Made by a program: the position numbers and the translations under genes. From Nitrospinaceae bacterium (lineage in GTDB: Bacteria > Nitrospinota > Nitrospinia > Nitrospinales > VA-1), in the NCBI GenBank assembly GCA_029261695.1, contig JAJDAV010000074.1:1-42841 (forward strand): a stretch of 42,841 nt of DNA. Reading direction: 5' to 3'. The notes below the pieces were generated by a model. The model was not told the origin of the DNA. It saw only the letters and a program-made list of their open reading frames with translations, and did not search any database. Below, one piece after another: positions 33,615 to 40,456 of this stretch. Numbering within the stretch: the stretch's first letter is position 1; every line of letters begins with the position of its first letter.

Positions 33615-34747
33615 TTATGATAGAGAGCGGTAGAGGTTCATATACTGGTTAATAATTCTTTCCCAGTCAAATCTGGTTTTGACTTCATCCTTGATTCGGC
33701 GGCCCATCTTTAATCTTAAATTGATATCTTTTAAGGCTTCTATTCGGTCTGTTAATGCTTCTGGTCTGTCGGATACCTGATACCCGGTTTCACCTTCGAT
33801 AACAATGTCTCGTGCAATTCCCACAGGTGTGGAAACAATGGGCAGACCATGCGCTGCTGCTTCAAGCAGAGGTTGCCCAAAATTCTCATATAAAGAAGTG
33901 TAGGCGAAAATATCAGCCGCTTGATAAAGAGTTTTTAGCTCTGCTGGAGTTTTTTTTCCGGCGTACGTAACCTTTTGTTCAAGATTCAATTGTTTGGTGA
34001 GTTGTTTAAGTTCGTTGAGGTATCCCGATCGAGTAACGCTACTGGTTTTTTCCTCGCCACCAACGATGGTGAGGTGATAGGGGATGTTCAGTTTGCAAAC
34101 GGCTTGAAGCAATATCTCGATTCGTCTGACTCGAGCGATACGCCCAACAAATAATATTTCTAATTGTTCCGATTCACTGCGATCCATTTCAAAAGGCTCA
34201 ACATCAACTCCCATAGGAATTATATGGATTTTTTCTTTGTCTATACCAAATTCCAAAGCATCTTCATACTCAAGCTTGGAGGAAACAACTATGGCTTGGG
34301 CTCTTTTGGCCGAAGTTTTTAAAGTAAGGGCATCGTAAAGGTGATAGGGGAATCTCTGCGCAAATGTAGGAAGATAGTTCTTGAAGCCGAGAAGGGAACC
34401 GTGAGTATTTAAAACGAAGGGCTTGCTTTTAAGGAGAGCAAAAAAAAACTACTGTCCGTTTGGAAATTGCGATAATTGTGGCTGTGTAAAATATCAAAGT
34501 TTTTCAAATGCGGAAGCATCCCTGCGCTAACGAGATATCGCATTATTTTTAATTGTGATTTGAAGCGGTTTACAAAGACCTTCCCTATCTTTTCCTTTTT
34601 TGGAAGCTCTGAAGATACATCAGAGTAGGTGGTGAAAACCGGGGATGAAACTCCCTTGTCTTCAAGGCGGTCTGAGATTTGAAACGCCTGATTTACGGGG
34701 CCACAGATATAAGGTAAGAATGTTTCTATAGTTCGTAATACCTTCAA
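33615..34747 (-). pseudogene. GT4 glycosyltransferase gene interrupted by a frameshift in a T9 tract
   Basis: Two adjacent frames make up one GT4 enzyme. The upstream frame (34747 down to the tract) gives LKVLRTIETFLPYICGPVNQ and DILHSHNYRNFQTDSS. The downstream frame resumes as ALLKSKPFVLNTHGSLLG, continues through RAQAIVVSSKLEYEDALEFG, and ends with the C-terminal half (GVDVEPFEMD, LEILFVGRIARV, ENFGQPLLEAAAHG). The break is at nine consecutive T on the minus strand (34440-34448). One base more, or two fewer, restores a full protein of about 377 residues. The start is a TTG at 34747 overlapping the DUF2304 stop as TTGA, with GGAG just upstream. It could be a pseudogene, a sequencing error, transcriptional slippage or phase variation. 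Confidence 0.85.
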
Positions 34748-35142
34748 AGCTGCTCCAGATTTGAAGAGCCAGATTGCCAAGAGGGGTGTTTGATCTGCCT
34801 TTCTAAAGTTTTCTTTTCTAAATCGAGGATGCCAATGCTCTGGGTCAATTTTCGAACCTGGTTGGTCAAAGCAGAAATTCGGATGGAAAAGTGAAGACAA
34901 ATGACCATAAGAAATAGCAAACCAAAAAAGAATAAAGTAGAGGTGAATAAGGTCGCCCCAACTAATTCAGAAACCCACTTCAGTAATCCCTCGGATACGG
35001 ATAATGCTAGCATGGATGTTCCCGTGACGAGCCAGCCCATCGAATACTCTTCGCTTAGATGCTTTCTTCTTACCAGTTCAAAAACGTACGCAACAAGAAA
35101 AATACAGATTAGAATCGATATAATTTGAATTTTAGGTGGCAT
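34744..35142 (-). CDS. DUF2304 family membrane protein
   Basis: The 132-residue protein has three hydrophobic helices (about 6-22, 33-57 and 64-90) with the loop VRRKHLSEEYSMGWLVTG typical of DUF2304. A coiled-coil tail follows (SALTNQVRKLTQSIGILDLEKKTLE). DUF2304 proteins are very often encoded beside polyprenyl-phosphate GT2 genes, and that is so here: the GT2 gene ends four bases before this start. A role as a small partner of the GT2 enzyme is inferred from neighbourhood only. AAAGG lies seven bases before the ATG. The stop overlaps the TTG start of the broken GT4 gene. Confidence 0.85.
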   Translation of the reverse strand: MPPKIQIISILICIFLVAYVFELVRRKHLSEEYSMGWLVTGTSMLALSVSEGLLKWVSELVGATLFTSTLFFFGLLFLMVICLHFSIRISALTNQVRKLTQSIGILDLEKKTLERQIKHPSWQSGSSNLEQL

Positions 35143-35146
35143 GATT

Positions 35147-35959
35147 TTACCTTTTGGATACGTTTCTTAGAACGGTAACAAAAATTGATAGAAACATTTT
35201 AAAGATGTAATAAATGGTTTTGTGGCCATGATGCATGGAGACTTTATCTGGACTGGCATGCATGGTAACGGGAATTTCTTTGACCTTCAAGCCATAACGA
35301 TGCATCAAAATTATGAAATCTGCATCAGGATAATCTGGAGGATAGTGGTCGCTCGCCGCAAAATGTATGGCCTTTCCTTTAAGAGCTTGAAATCCTGAGG
35401 TTGGGTCGGTTACTTTTTGGCCGCAAAATAAGGAAGCGATCTTTCCAAAAATATAAATTCCCGCATATCTAGCAAAAGATGTTTTGTAAGAATTGCTATT
35501 CAAATATCGAGAGCCGATAACTACATCGACATTATCTTTTTGCACTTCCTTGATGAGCTCCAGTACGTTTTTAGGATCGTGCTGACCATCCGAATCCATT
35601 TGGATGACTATGGAGAAATTTTTTCTTGAAGCAAATATAAACCCGGTTTGCAATGCAACACCGTAACCTGAATTATATGGAAGAGAGATAACATTGGCAC
35701 CGTGACTGCGGGCGACACTTTCGGTGTTATCTGCAGAGCCATCATTTATAACAAGAATTGGAATTCCCGGTGCTTTTTGTTGAATCGCTTCCAATACAGC
35801 GCCAATATTGTTTTCTTCGTTGTAAGCGGGAATAATTATTAAGGTTTTGGGATGACCTTTCAATGGACCCTTGACGAAAGTGGTTTCCAATTCATCATTT
35901 TCCAGAATGACGGCCTGTTGCAATGATGATTGTGTTGCCTGATAACTTAGGGTTTTCAT
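35147..35959 (-). CDS. GT2 polyprenyl-phosphate mannosyl/glucosyltransferase-like protein
   Basis: The 270-residue GT2 protein carries LIIIPAYNEENNIGAVLEAI, ILVINDGSADNTE, the metal site QMDSDGQHDP, and VTDPTSGFQALKG, all typical of DPM1-like synthases. It has a 37-residue N-terminal extension before the domain. The C-terminus ends soon after IYYIFKMFLSIF, one possible membrane-associated helix. It is the first gene of GT2-DUF2304-GT4 on the minus strand. No strong ribosome site precedes the ATG. It likely charges polyprenyl phosphate with a hexose for export; the sugar is unknown. It is related in type to the enzyme at 29136-30077, but its shape differs because it lacks the two C-terminal helices. 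Confidence 0.88.
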   Translation of the reverse strand: MKTLSYQATQSSLQQAVILENDELETTFVKGPLKGHPKTLIIIPAYNEENNIGAVLEAIQQKAPGIPILVINDGSADNTESVARSHGANVISLPYNSGYGVALQTGFIFASRKNFSIVIQMDSDGQHDPKNVLELIKEVQKDNVDVVIGSRYLNSNSYKTSFARYAGIYIFGKIASLFCGQKVTDPTSGFQALKGKAIHFAASDHYPPDYPDADFIILMHRYGLKVKEIPVTMHASPDKVSMHHGHKTIYYIFKMFLSIFVTVLRNVSKR

Positions 35960-36028
35960 TCAAACAAGATCTTTCAAATCTAAATCATGAAAAATCATCC
36001 TAAAAGCTGGCCGGAATTCCTAAAATCT

Positions 36029-36045
36029 AAATTGCATAGCAATTT
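36029..36045. promoter_or_regulatory. Palindrome upstream of the GT2-DUF2304-GT4 genes
   Basis: AAATTGC-ATA-GCAATTT is a perfect 7-3-7 inverted repeat in the 288-base gap between the cyclic-nucleotide-binding genes and the GT2 gene, 70 bases before the GT2 start codon. It could be an operator or leader hairpin. It has no U-tract that would make it a terminator. Confidence 0.35.
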
Positions 36046-36183
36046 GTAAAGGAGGCGCTAACAGACGGAGCCTTTAAAATTTTAGTACTACAGGTAATAA
36101 AACGGTTTATATTTGAATAAACTTGACCCTTAATCGGATTCTATTTTATATGAAATATAAGCCATTGTAAACAATAGGGTTAT

Positions 36184-36211
36184 GGGCGTAGGGTGAGGGG
36201 CGGAAGGGGGG
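36184..36211 (+). other. G-tract cluster, potential G-quadruplex
   Basis: On the plus strand four runs of three or more G occur within 28 bases: GGG, GGG, GGGG and GGGGGG, separated by loops of four, three and five bases. It lies just past the stop of the last cyclic-nucleotide-binding gene, so the transcript of those genes would be C-rich here. It stands out from the AT-rich surroundings. Confidence 0.4.
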
Positions 36212-36247
36212 CTTGAAAGCCATGACGAGCAATTTAAAATAGAGGGC

Positions 36248-36613
36248 TTAAATAGAATATGGATTTTGCAAGTTTGCTAATTTAAAAGCTTCTCGAACGC
36301 GTTCTGTCAACACTTTCAACAATGGCATAAGAGCTTGTGGATTAATGTCTTCGAGCGAATTAAAGCAATCTTGAGTTAATACGGTAACCTTACTTTTACT
36401 CAAAGCTTTTACCGTTGCAGAACGAGGTTTGCCATCGATCAACCCCATTTCTCCAAAAATATCATCTTGATCTAACATACCAATAACCTGTTTTTCGCCC
36501 CGACTATTCAGGCAGAAGACCTCAAACGTTCCTGCTTCTATAAGGTAGGCACAATCACTTGGGCTTCCAGCCGTGAACACTACATCGCCAGGATTAAAAT
36601 ATAAAGTTTTCAT
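36248..36613 (-). CDS. Stand-alone cyclic-nucleotide-binding-domain protein (copy 4)
   Basis: This 121-residue protein is a single CRP-type cyclic-nucleotide-binding domain with no DNA-binding or enzymatic domain. The phosphate-binding cassette is FGEMGLID (53-60) followed by PRSATV with R64. The conserved glutamate and arginine are those that hold the ribose 2'-OH and cyclic phosphate in CRP, so binding looks possible. It ends with the helix LLKVLTERVREAFKLANL. An AGGAGG ribosome site lies in the last codons of the preceding copy, whose stop is one base before this ATG. It is the last of four tandem paralogues and has the shortest C-terminus. Confidence 0.87.
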   Translation of the reverse strand: MKTLYFNPGDVVFTAGSPSDCAYLIEAGTFEVFCLNSRGEKQVIGMLDQDDIFGEMGLIDGKPRSATVKALSKSKVTVLTQDCFNSLEDINPQALMPLLKVLTERVREAFKLANLQNPYSI

Positions 36614-36614
36614 T

Positions 36615-37028
36615 TTACCTTCCTCCTTTTCGTGGCATTTTTTGTTTAATAGGGATAGCAGCTTCTATTTGTTTCCCCTCATTTTTTAGTTGGCCTAAAG
36701 TATCTCTCAATCGATTGGTCAAAGTTTTTACGAGGATGACAAAAAACTTTGGGCTATATTTGGAAAGAAATTTGAAGCGAGAATTGTCCACTACAGTTAG
36801 GTTGCAAGTTTCAAGTGCTATTGCCGTGGCAGACCTCGGGTACTTGTCGATCAATCCCATTTCTCCAAATAAATCTGACTTTCTTAAAATTCGGACGAGG
36901 GTTCTTTTGCCGTAATCATTTTCCTTGTAGATGCCCACTTTTCCCGATTGAATGATATAGGCATATTTACTCGATTCCCCTTTTCGGAAAATAACTTCTT
37001 CAGGATGAAATGTGGCAGTGGTTTCCAT
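36615..37028 (-). CDS. Stand-alone cyclic-nucleotide-binding-domain protein (copy 3)
   Basis: This is a 137-residue single-domain paralogue of its neighbours. FGEMGLID is at 54-61 and R65 in YPRSATA is retained, so the phosphate-binding cassette is intact. The C-terminal helix LVKTLTNRLRDTLGQL is followed by a basic tail of about 25 residues (KQIEAAIPIKQKMPRKGGR) that the other copies lack. I use the ATG at 37028. A TTG at 37049 would overlap the preceding gene and has AAAGG just upstream, so it cannot be ruled out. The tail may mediate binding to membrane, nucleic acid or a partner; that is conjecture. Confidence 0.85.
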   Translation of the reverse strand: METTATFHPEEVIFRKGESSKYAYIIQSGKVGIYKENDYGKRTLVRILRKSDLFGEMGLIDKYPRSATAIALETCNLTVVDNSRFKFLSKYSPKFFVILVKTLTNRLRDTLGQLKNEGKQIEAAIPIKQKMPRKGGR

Positions 37029-37038
37029 GATTATATTT

Positions 37039-37422
37039 TTAAGAACCAACCTTTAAAACAGGGCCTTTTGAGTTTTCCCAAAGTAAGTCTGTGGTATTTC
37101 GCAATCTATGAGACAAAACTTCAAGCAAAGGTCTTAGAGCGAAAGGGTCGTGCTTAAGTAAGTAATCAAATGTTTTCTTGCTGATTACTGAAACCTGAGT
37201 ATCTTCTAATGCAATAGCCGTGGCCGTTCTAACTTCGTTATCTATGAGTCCCATCTCACCAAAGATATCGTTTTTCTTAAGGATGGCGACCACCTTGCGT
37301 TTTCCATTGTGGTCTGTTTCCGAAATGATCCCTACTTTACCTGTATCAATCATGTAAGCACTGTCCCCGTAGGTTCCTTCTCGGAATATGAAATCATATT
37401 TTTTGTAATGTTTTGTTTGCAT
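37039..37422 (-). CDS. Stand-alone cyclic-nucleotide-binding-domain protein (copy 2)
   Basis: This 127-residue protein is another single cyclic-nucleotide-binding domain. FGEMGLID is at 54-61. The following turn is NEVRTATA, with R65 kept but the proline before it replaced by valine, the only copy with that change. The fold starts with KHYKKYDFIFREGTYGDSAYMID and ends with LLEVLSHRLRNTTDLL. There is no helix-turn-helix. It lies 33 bases after copy 1 and 10 bases before copy 3. The ATG at 37422 has only a weak ribosome site. Confidence 0.86.
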   Translation of the reverse strand: MQTKHYKKYDFIFREGTYGDSAYMIDTGKVGIISETDHNGKRKVVAILKKNDIFGEMGLIDNEVRTATAIALEDTQVSVISKKTFDYLLKHDPFALRPLLEVLSHRLRNTTDLLWENSKGPVLKVGS

Positions 37423-37455
37423 GATTCGATTGATCCCATAGGTTTTAATGCATCA

Positions 37456-37848
37456 CTAGTTTGTCGTTAATTGCGTGATCTGGGTTTTATCTGGCCTGGC
37501 TCCAAGTTTAAGGAATCCCATTGTTTCCCTTAAACGACTGGTTAAAATTTTTAATATTGGCAATAAGGCTTCTGGGTTTTCCTTAACAAGGAGGTCAAAA
37601 TTTTTCCGGGTCATTACATAGACCACAGAGTCTTCGAGAGCTCGAGCTGTTGCAGAGCGAGGCTGTCCATCAATCAAACCCATTTCTCCAAAAATTCCAT
37701 TTTCTGTTAGGTGACCAATCACCTTTTGACCCTCCGGGGTGTCTTCGATAATTTCAACCGCACCGGAACTGATAATGAATGCACAGTCGCTAGGGCTTCC
37801 TTGATGAAAAATGGTTCCGCCTTTTTTAAAATTTCTTCTAAAATTCAT
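37456..37848 (-). CDS. Stand-alone cyclic-nucleotide-binding-domain protein (copy 1)
   Basis: This is the first of the four tandem copies, 130 residues from the ATG at 37848, where GGTGAG forms a ribosome site about six bases upstream. An in-frame TTG 30 codons earlier would add a hydrophobic stretch with no counterpart in the other copies, so I reject it. The cassette is FGEMGLID (53-60) and PRSATA with R64. The C-terminal helix LKILTSRLRETMGFLKL is followed by about 15 polar residues. Like the others it has no output domain, so any response to cNMP must go through a partner protein. Upstream lie a palindromic element (37929-37958) and a LOG-family gene on the same strand. Confidence 0.86.
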   Translation of the reverse strand: MNFRRNFKKGGTIFHQGSPSDCAFIISSGAVEIIEDTPEGQKVIGHLTENGIFGEMGLIDGQPRSATARALEDSVVYVMTRKNFDLLVKENPEALLPILKILTSRLRETMGFLKLGARPDKTQITQLTTN

Positions 37849-37928
37849 ATATCTCACCCAGATAATGCTTCGAAATAAGTTTGCACTCATTAATAAACAA
37901 GCAAATATTAGACCAAAAATGTTTGAAA

Positions 37929-37958
37929 TTTTACACAATCGTGTAAAAACGTGTAAAC
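37929..37958. promoter_or_regulatory. Palindromic operator-like element before the cyclic-nucleotide-binding genes
   Basis: TTTTACAC-AATC-GTGTAAAA is a perfect 8-4-8 inverted repeat. After two bases the right half-site recurs as GTGTAAAC, giving three half-sites in 30 bases. It lies 81-110 bases upstream of the copy 1 start codon in an AT-rich gap. The layout fits cooperative binding of a dimeric regulator. It does not match the CRP, FNR or NrdR consensus that I know. Confidence 0.5.
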
Positions 37959-38080
37959 AAAGTGTTTTTTGTAGGGATAATTTATTTTAAATTAAATTTA
38001 TTCGATATTATTGCTAAAAAAATAACAATAAATGATTATAGGTGTATGAAAAAATGAAACATTAGGGGTGAAGGGGAGGG

Positions 38081-39103
38081 TTAGCTTTGGTTGATTCTAG
38101 TTATGAGGAGGTTGAGTCTGCCAAAGCTCTTTTTGTCGAAATGGAGTATGACTCTGGGTAAATTTAAGTACTCTTTGTTTCTCAATTCTTCTCTTAAGGG
38201 GCCACTGGATTCGATTTTCCCCTTGAGAAGAATATCCTGAAAGTCATTGTTAAGATCCGCCAGGCACTCAGCGGAAAGGGAGCTGTTGAGTCTCAAAACG
38301 GTTTTTTCCCTTACATACCGGAGTGAGTGAAACACGCGATAAAACGATTTAATATGGTTCATGGCATCTTCAGCATTACGGGCCCTCTTTATTAAGTGGC
38401 TGTCTTGCATGGAGCAATAGCCATTTTTTATCAAAAGGGAGTCGAGACAATGCAGCCATTTATCCCAATAATCGTCATCTTTATGGTCAAGAAGGACAAT
38501 GGGTCTTGGCATACATTTTCCGGTTTGAAATAGGGTGATATTTTCAAAGCCCTCATCCAATGTTCCAAACCCGCCGGGGAGAAGTACTGTGGCATGTGAC
38601 TCCTTTATAAAGACGAGCTTGCGAGTGAAGAAGTATTTAAACTCTAGAAGGTTTGGAGAGTCACGGATGAAAGGGTTTGCAGCCTGTTCGTGGGGAAGTT
38701 TAATATTTAATCCGAAACTTTTGCCTTCCCCGGCTCCCTCGTTGGCGGCTTCCATCACTCCACCTCCCGCACCAGAAATTATCAGGAATCCATTCTGCAC
38801 AAGAGCTTTAGAAAGGTCTCTTGCAAGAACGTAGTTTGGGTCCGCCTTTTCTAATCTTGCTGATCCAAATATAGCGACTTTGTGAATTTCCCGATAGGGC
38901 TTGAATAAATTAAAAGATGCCCTTAGTTCTTTAAGGGTTTTGTTGATAAGCTTGTAGTCCCCTATATCTTTATGCTCGTTGGACATCAGCACAAGGGTGG
39001 TCAGTATTTCTTTAAACAAAGCTTTATCAATACAACCGTCGGAAAGCTTGTTTATCAGGTCTTTAATTTTAGGGTCGATTGGGTCATCCATATTTTGGCT
39101 CAT
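38081..39103 (-). CDS. LOG-family nucleotide phosphoribohydrolase-like protein
   Basis: The 340-residue protein has a Rossmann LOG domain (often mislabelled lysine decarboxylase). FGSARLEKADPNY starts the fold, SGAGGGVMEAANEGA is at 110-124, TRKLVFIKES follows, and PGGFGTLDE is at 176-184, the PGG-x-GT-x-x-E active-site motif. LOG enzymes cleave nucleoside 5'-monophosphates to base and ribose phosphate. Unlike short LOG proteins it has about 70 residues before the domain and about 100 after it, closer in size to longer PpnN-like forms. It lies upstream of the four cyclic-nucleotide-binding genes, 232 bases from copy 1, on the same strand and in the opposite direction to the small membrane protein genes. 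Base specificity is unknown. Confidence 0.85.
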   Translation of the reverse strand: MSQNMDDPIDPKIKDLINKLSDGCIDKALFKEILTTLVLMSNEHKDIGDYKLINKTLKELRASFNLFKPYREIHKVAIFGSARLEKADPNYVLARDLSKALVQNGFLIISGAGGGVMEAANEGAGEGKSFGLNIKLPHEQAANPFIRDSPNLLEFKYFFTRKLVFIKESHATVLLPGGFGTLDEGFENITLFQTGKCMPRPIVLLDHKDDDYWDKWLHCLDSLLIKNGYCSMQDSHLIKRARNAEDAMNHIKSFYRVFHSLRYVREKTVLRLNSSLSAECLADLNNDFQDILLKGKIESSGPLREELRNKEYLNLPRVILHFDKKSFGRLNLLITRINQS

Positions 39104-39248
39104 AATATCGCATTCATTGGGTGAATAAGGGGCATTGTATTAAAGCGCTTTTTATCAGCAAATATTTTCATACCCTCGATTAAATTGCTACAATCAAACT
39201 CAGCACTCTGTTAATCTTTCTGCATCAAAACGGAATAGGAATTCAATT

Positions 39249-39446
39249 ATGAACGATAAGGTATTAATTTTTACCATTTTCGGTCTTTTGGGAATCGGTT
39301 TTATAGCGGTACTTTTTGTTGCGATACCTTGGTTCACCAATTACCTGCTGCCTAATTGGAGAGAAACCTTAGTGGACAGCGGAATAGTAATGGTTGCCAT
39401 AGTTCTTTTTGTATATGGGTTTTATATGAACACACGAATGCATTAA
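39249..39446 (+). CDS. Small two-helix membrane protein (twin A)
   Basis: This is a 65-residue protein with two hydrophobic segments (about 5-27 and 42-60) joined by a short loop with PNW. Key positions IPW (26-28), P35, W37, D43, VYG (55-57), YM (59-60) and R63 are shared with the next gene. It has AGGA eight bases before the ATG and reads as a real gene because the downstream copy keeps the same length and pattern. No family is recognised. It is divergent from the LOG gene, with a 145-base shared upstream region. Confidence 0.7.
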   Translation: MNDKVLIFTIFGLLGIGFIAVLFVAIPWFTNYLLPNWRETLVDSGIVMVAIVLFVYGFYMNTRMH

Positions 39447-39461
39447 GATTTTAGTATTCCT

Positions 39462-39659
39462 ATGGATGAAAAAAAACTGATAATCGCCCTAGCGGTTATA
39501 TTGATACTGGGCTTTCTTTCCCTTTTTATTGTAATCATTCCCTGGGCTAATTGGGGCCGCATACCCGACTGGAAAAACGTAGCCATCGATAACCTTTTAA
39601 TGGGGATCATCTTCGGGGCCATTGTCTATGGAATATACATGGGTTCCCGCACGATGTAG
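39462..39659 (+). CDS. Small two-helix membrane protein (twin B)
   Basis: Also 65 residues, this protein aligns with twin A without any gap and has about 20 identical positions by my count. These include K4, L6, G17-F18, I26-P27-W28, P35, W37, D43, V55-Y56-G57, Y59-M60 and R63. Two membrane helices flank a loop with GRIPDWK. It begins 15 bases after twin A, so they are co-transcribed and probably arose by tandem duplication. The ribosome site is weak, which may point to coupling with twin A. It converges with the carotenoid gene after an eight-base gap. The function is unknown. Confidence 0.7.
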   Translation: MDEKKLIIALAVILILGFLSLFIVIIPWANWGRIPDWKNVAIDNLLMGIIFGAIVYGIYMGSRTM

Positions 39660-39667
39660 CTTAACCA

Positions 39668-40453
39668 TTAAGCATCTGATTTTCGAATTTTAATCCACAC
39701 CGGAATAAAAATTCCAATCGAGATAAAAGTCCCCAAAACTCCAAGTAAAAATTCCCCGATATAAAAAGTCACACCGAGATTGAAGGCCAATACACCAAAA
39801 TATAACCCAGGGCCCAAAAGAGCCTGACCCGCTATTTGACTGGCTTCGGCTGGAATTTTACGATCCAGCCAGGTGTTCAAAGCGGCAAAGCAGGTGAGGG
39901 TGGCGGCCGCTACAAAAATCCAGCCAGCAAAATTTGTTAGAGGAATATGAAAATATTCTCCCGGTTCCCGGTAAAAATATATTTTTCCGAGAAACCAACG
40001 GTCTCCTAAAAACGCCACCGGGTCAATAACGACATCCATCAACATACAAAGAATAGAGGCCGAAGCGATCACTTTAAACGAATGTTTGATAGAGGCAATG
40101 TCACCTAACCTTATGTCCCATCCTTTTTTGATGAGAGGTGCCCACAAGAACAAACTCAAAGTGTAACTCACGTATATAAGAAATGAAAAGGAAAGAGAGT
40201 CCATAAAAGGCACATTACTTATCCAAAGTTCCTGATCTCGTGTGGTATCTATATAAGTGTAAAATCCAAAAGGGAACCCATTTCTGGTCGAAGAATATTC
40301 ACAAATAAAGGCAATGGTGTAAGCAAGAACAGTGAACATCAAAGAGCGGAGGACACCCATATTTAAAATGGCGATCGTCAGGTAAACCGCTAGAAACACA
40401 AAAACATAGGGACGAAGTACTACTGTGCCCCAAAGTAGGGAAAGGGTTTCCAT
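39668..40453 (-). CDS. Carotenoid biosynthesis membrane protein, CruF/DUF422-like
   Basis: The 261-residue protein has about seven membrane helices. It matches the carotenoid 1,2-hydratase-like family (CruF, bisanhydrobacterioruberin hydratase): AFICEYSSTRNGFPFGFYTY, CMLMDVVIDPVA, and EYFHIPLTNFAGWI with its conserved N-F-A-G-W. Such proteins add water to the end group of acyclic carotenoids. No other carotenoid gene is in the window, so the pathway is not shown. It starts three bases after hpnA on the same strand. An alternative is a family member acting on another isoprenoid. Confidence 0.78.
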   Translation of the reverse strand: METLSLLWGTVVLRPYVFVFLAVYLTIAILNMGVLRSLMFTVLAYTIAFICEYSSTRNGFPFGFYTYIDTTRDQELWISNVPFMDSLSFSFLIYVSYTLSLFLWAPLIKKGWDIRLGDIASIKHSFKVIASASILCMLMDVVIDPVAFLGDRWFLGKIYFYREPGEYFHIPLTNFAGWIFVAAATLTCFAALNTWLDRKIPAEASQIAGQALLGPGLYFGVLAFNLGVTFYIGEFLLGVLGTFISIGIFIPVWIKIRKSDA

Positions 40454-40456
40454 AAA

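Noticed and set aside
34748-34900. Extra 51 residues at the N-terminus of the broken GT4 frame
   Set aside because: They read through the DUF2304 gene in another frame and have no GT4 homology. The TTG at 34747 with GGAG upstream and a TTGA overlap fits better.
35960-36247. Search for a small gene or RNA in the 288-base gap
   Set aside because: Only the palindrome and the G-tract cluster stand out. No reading frame with a ribosome site or known RNA fold was seen.
37849-37938. N-terminal extension of cNMP copy 1 with a hydrophobic stretch, possible membrane anchor
   Set aside because: It needs a TTG start without a ribosome site, and the other three copies lack it. The ATG at 37848 has a good site.
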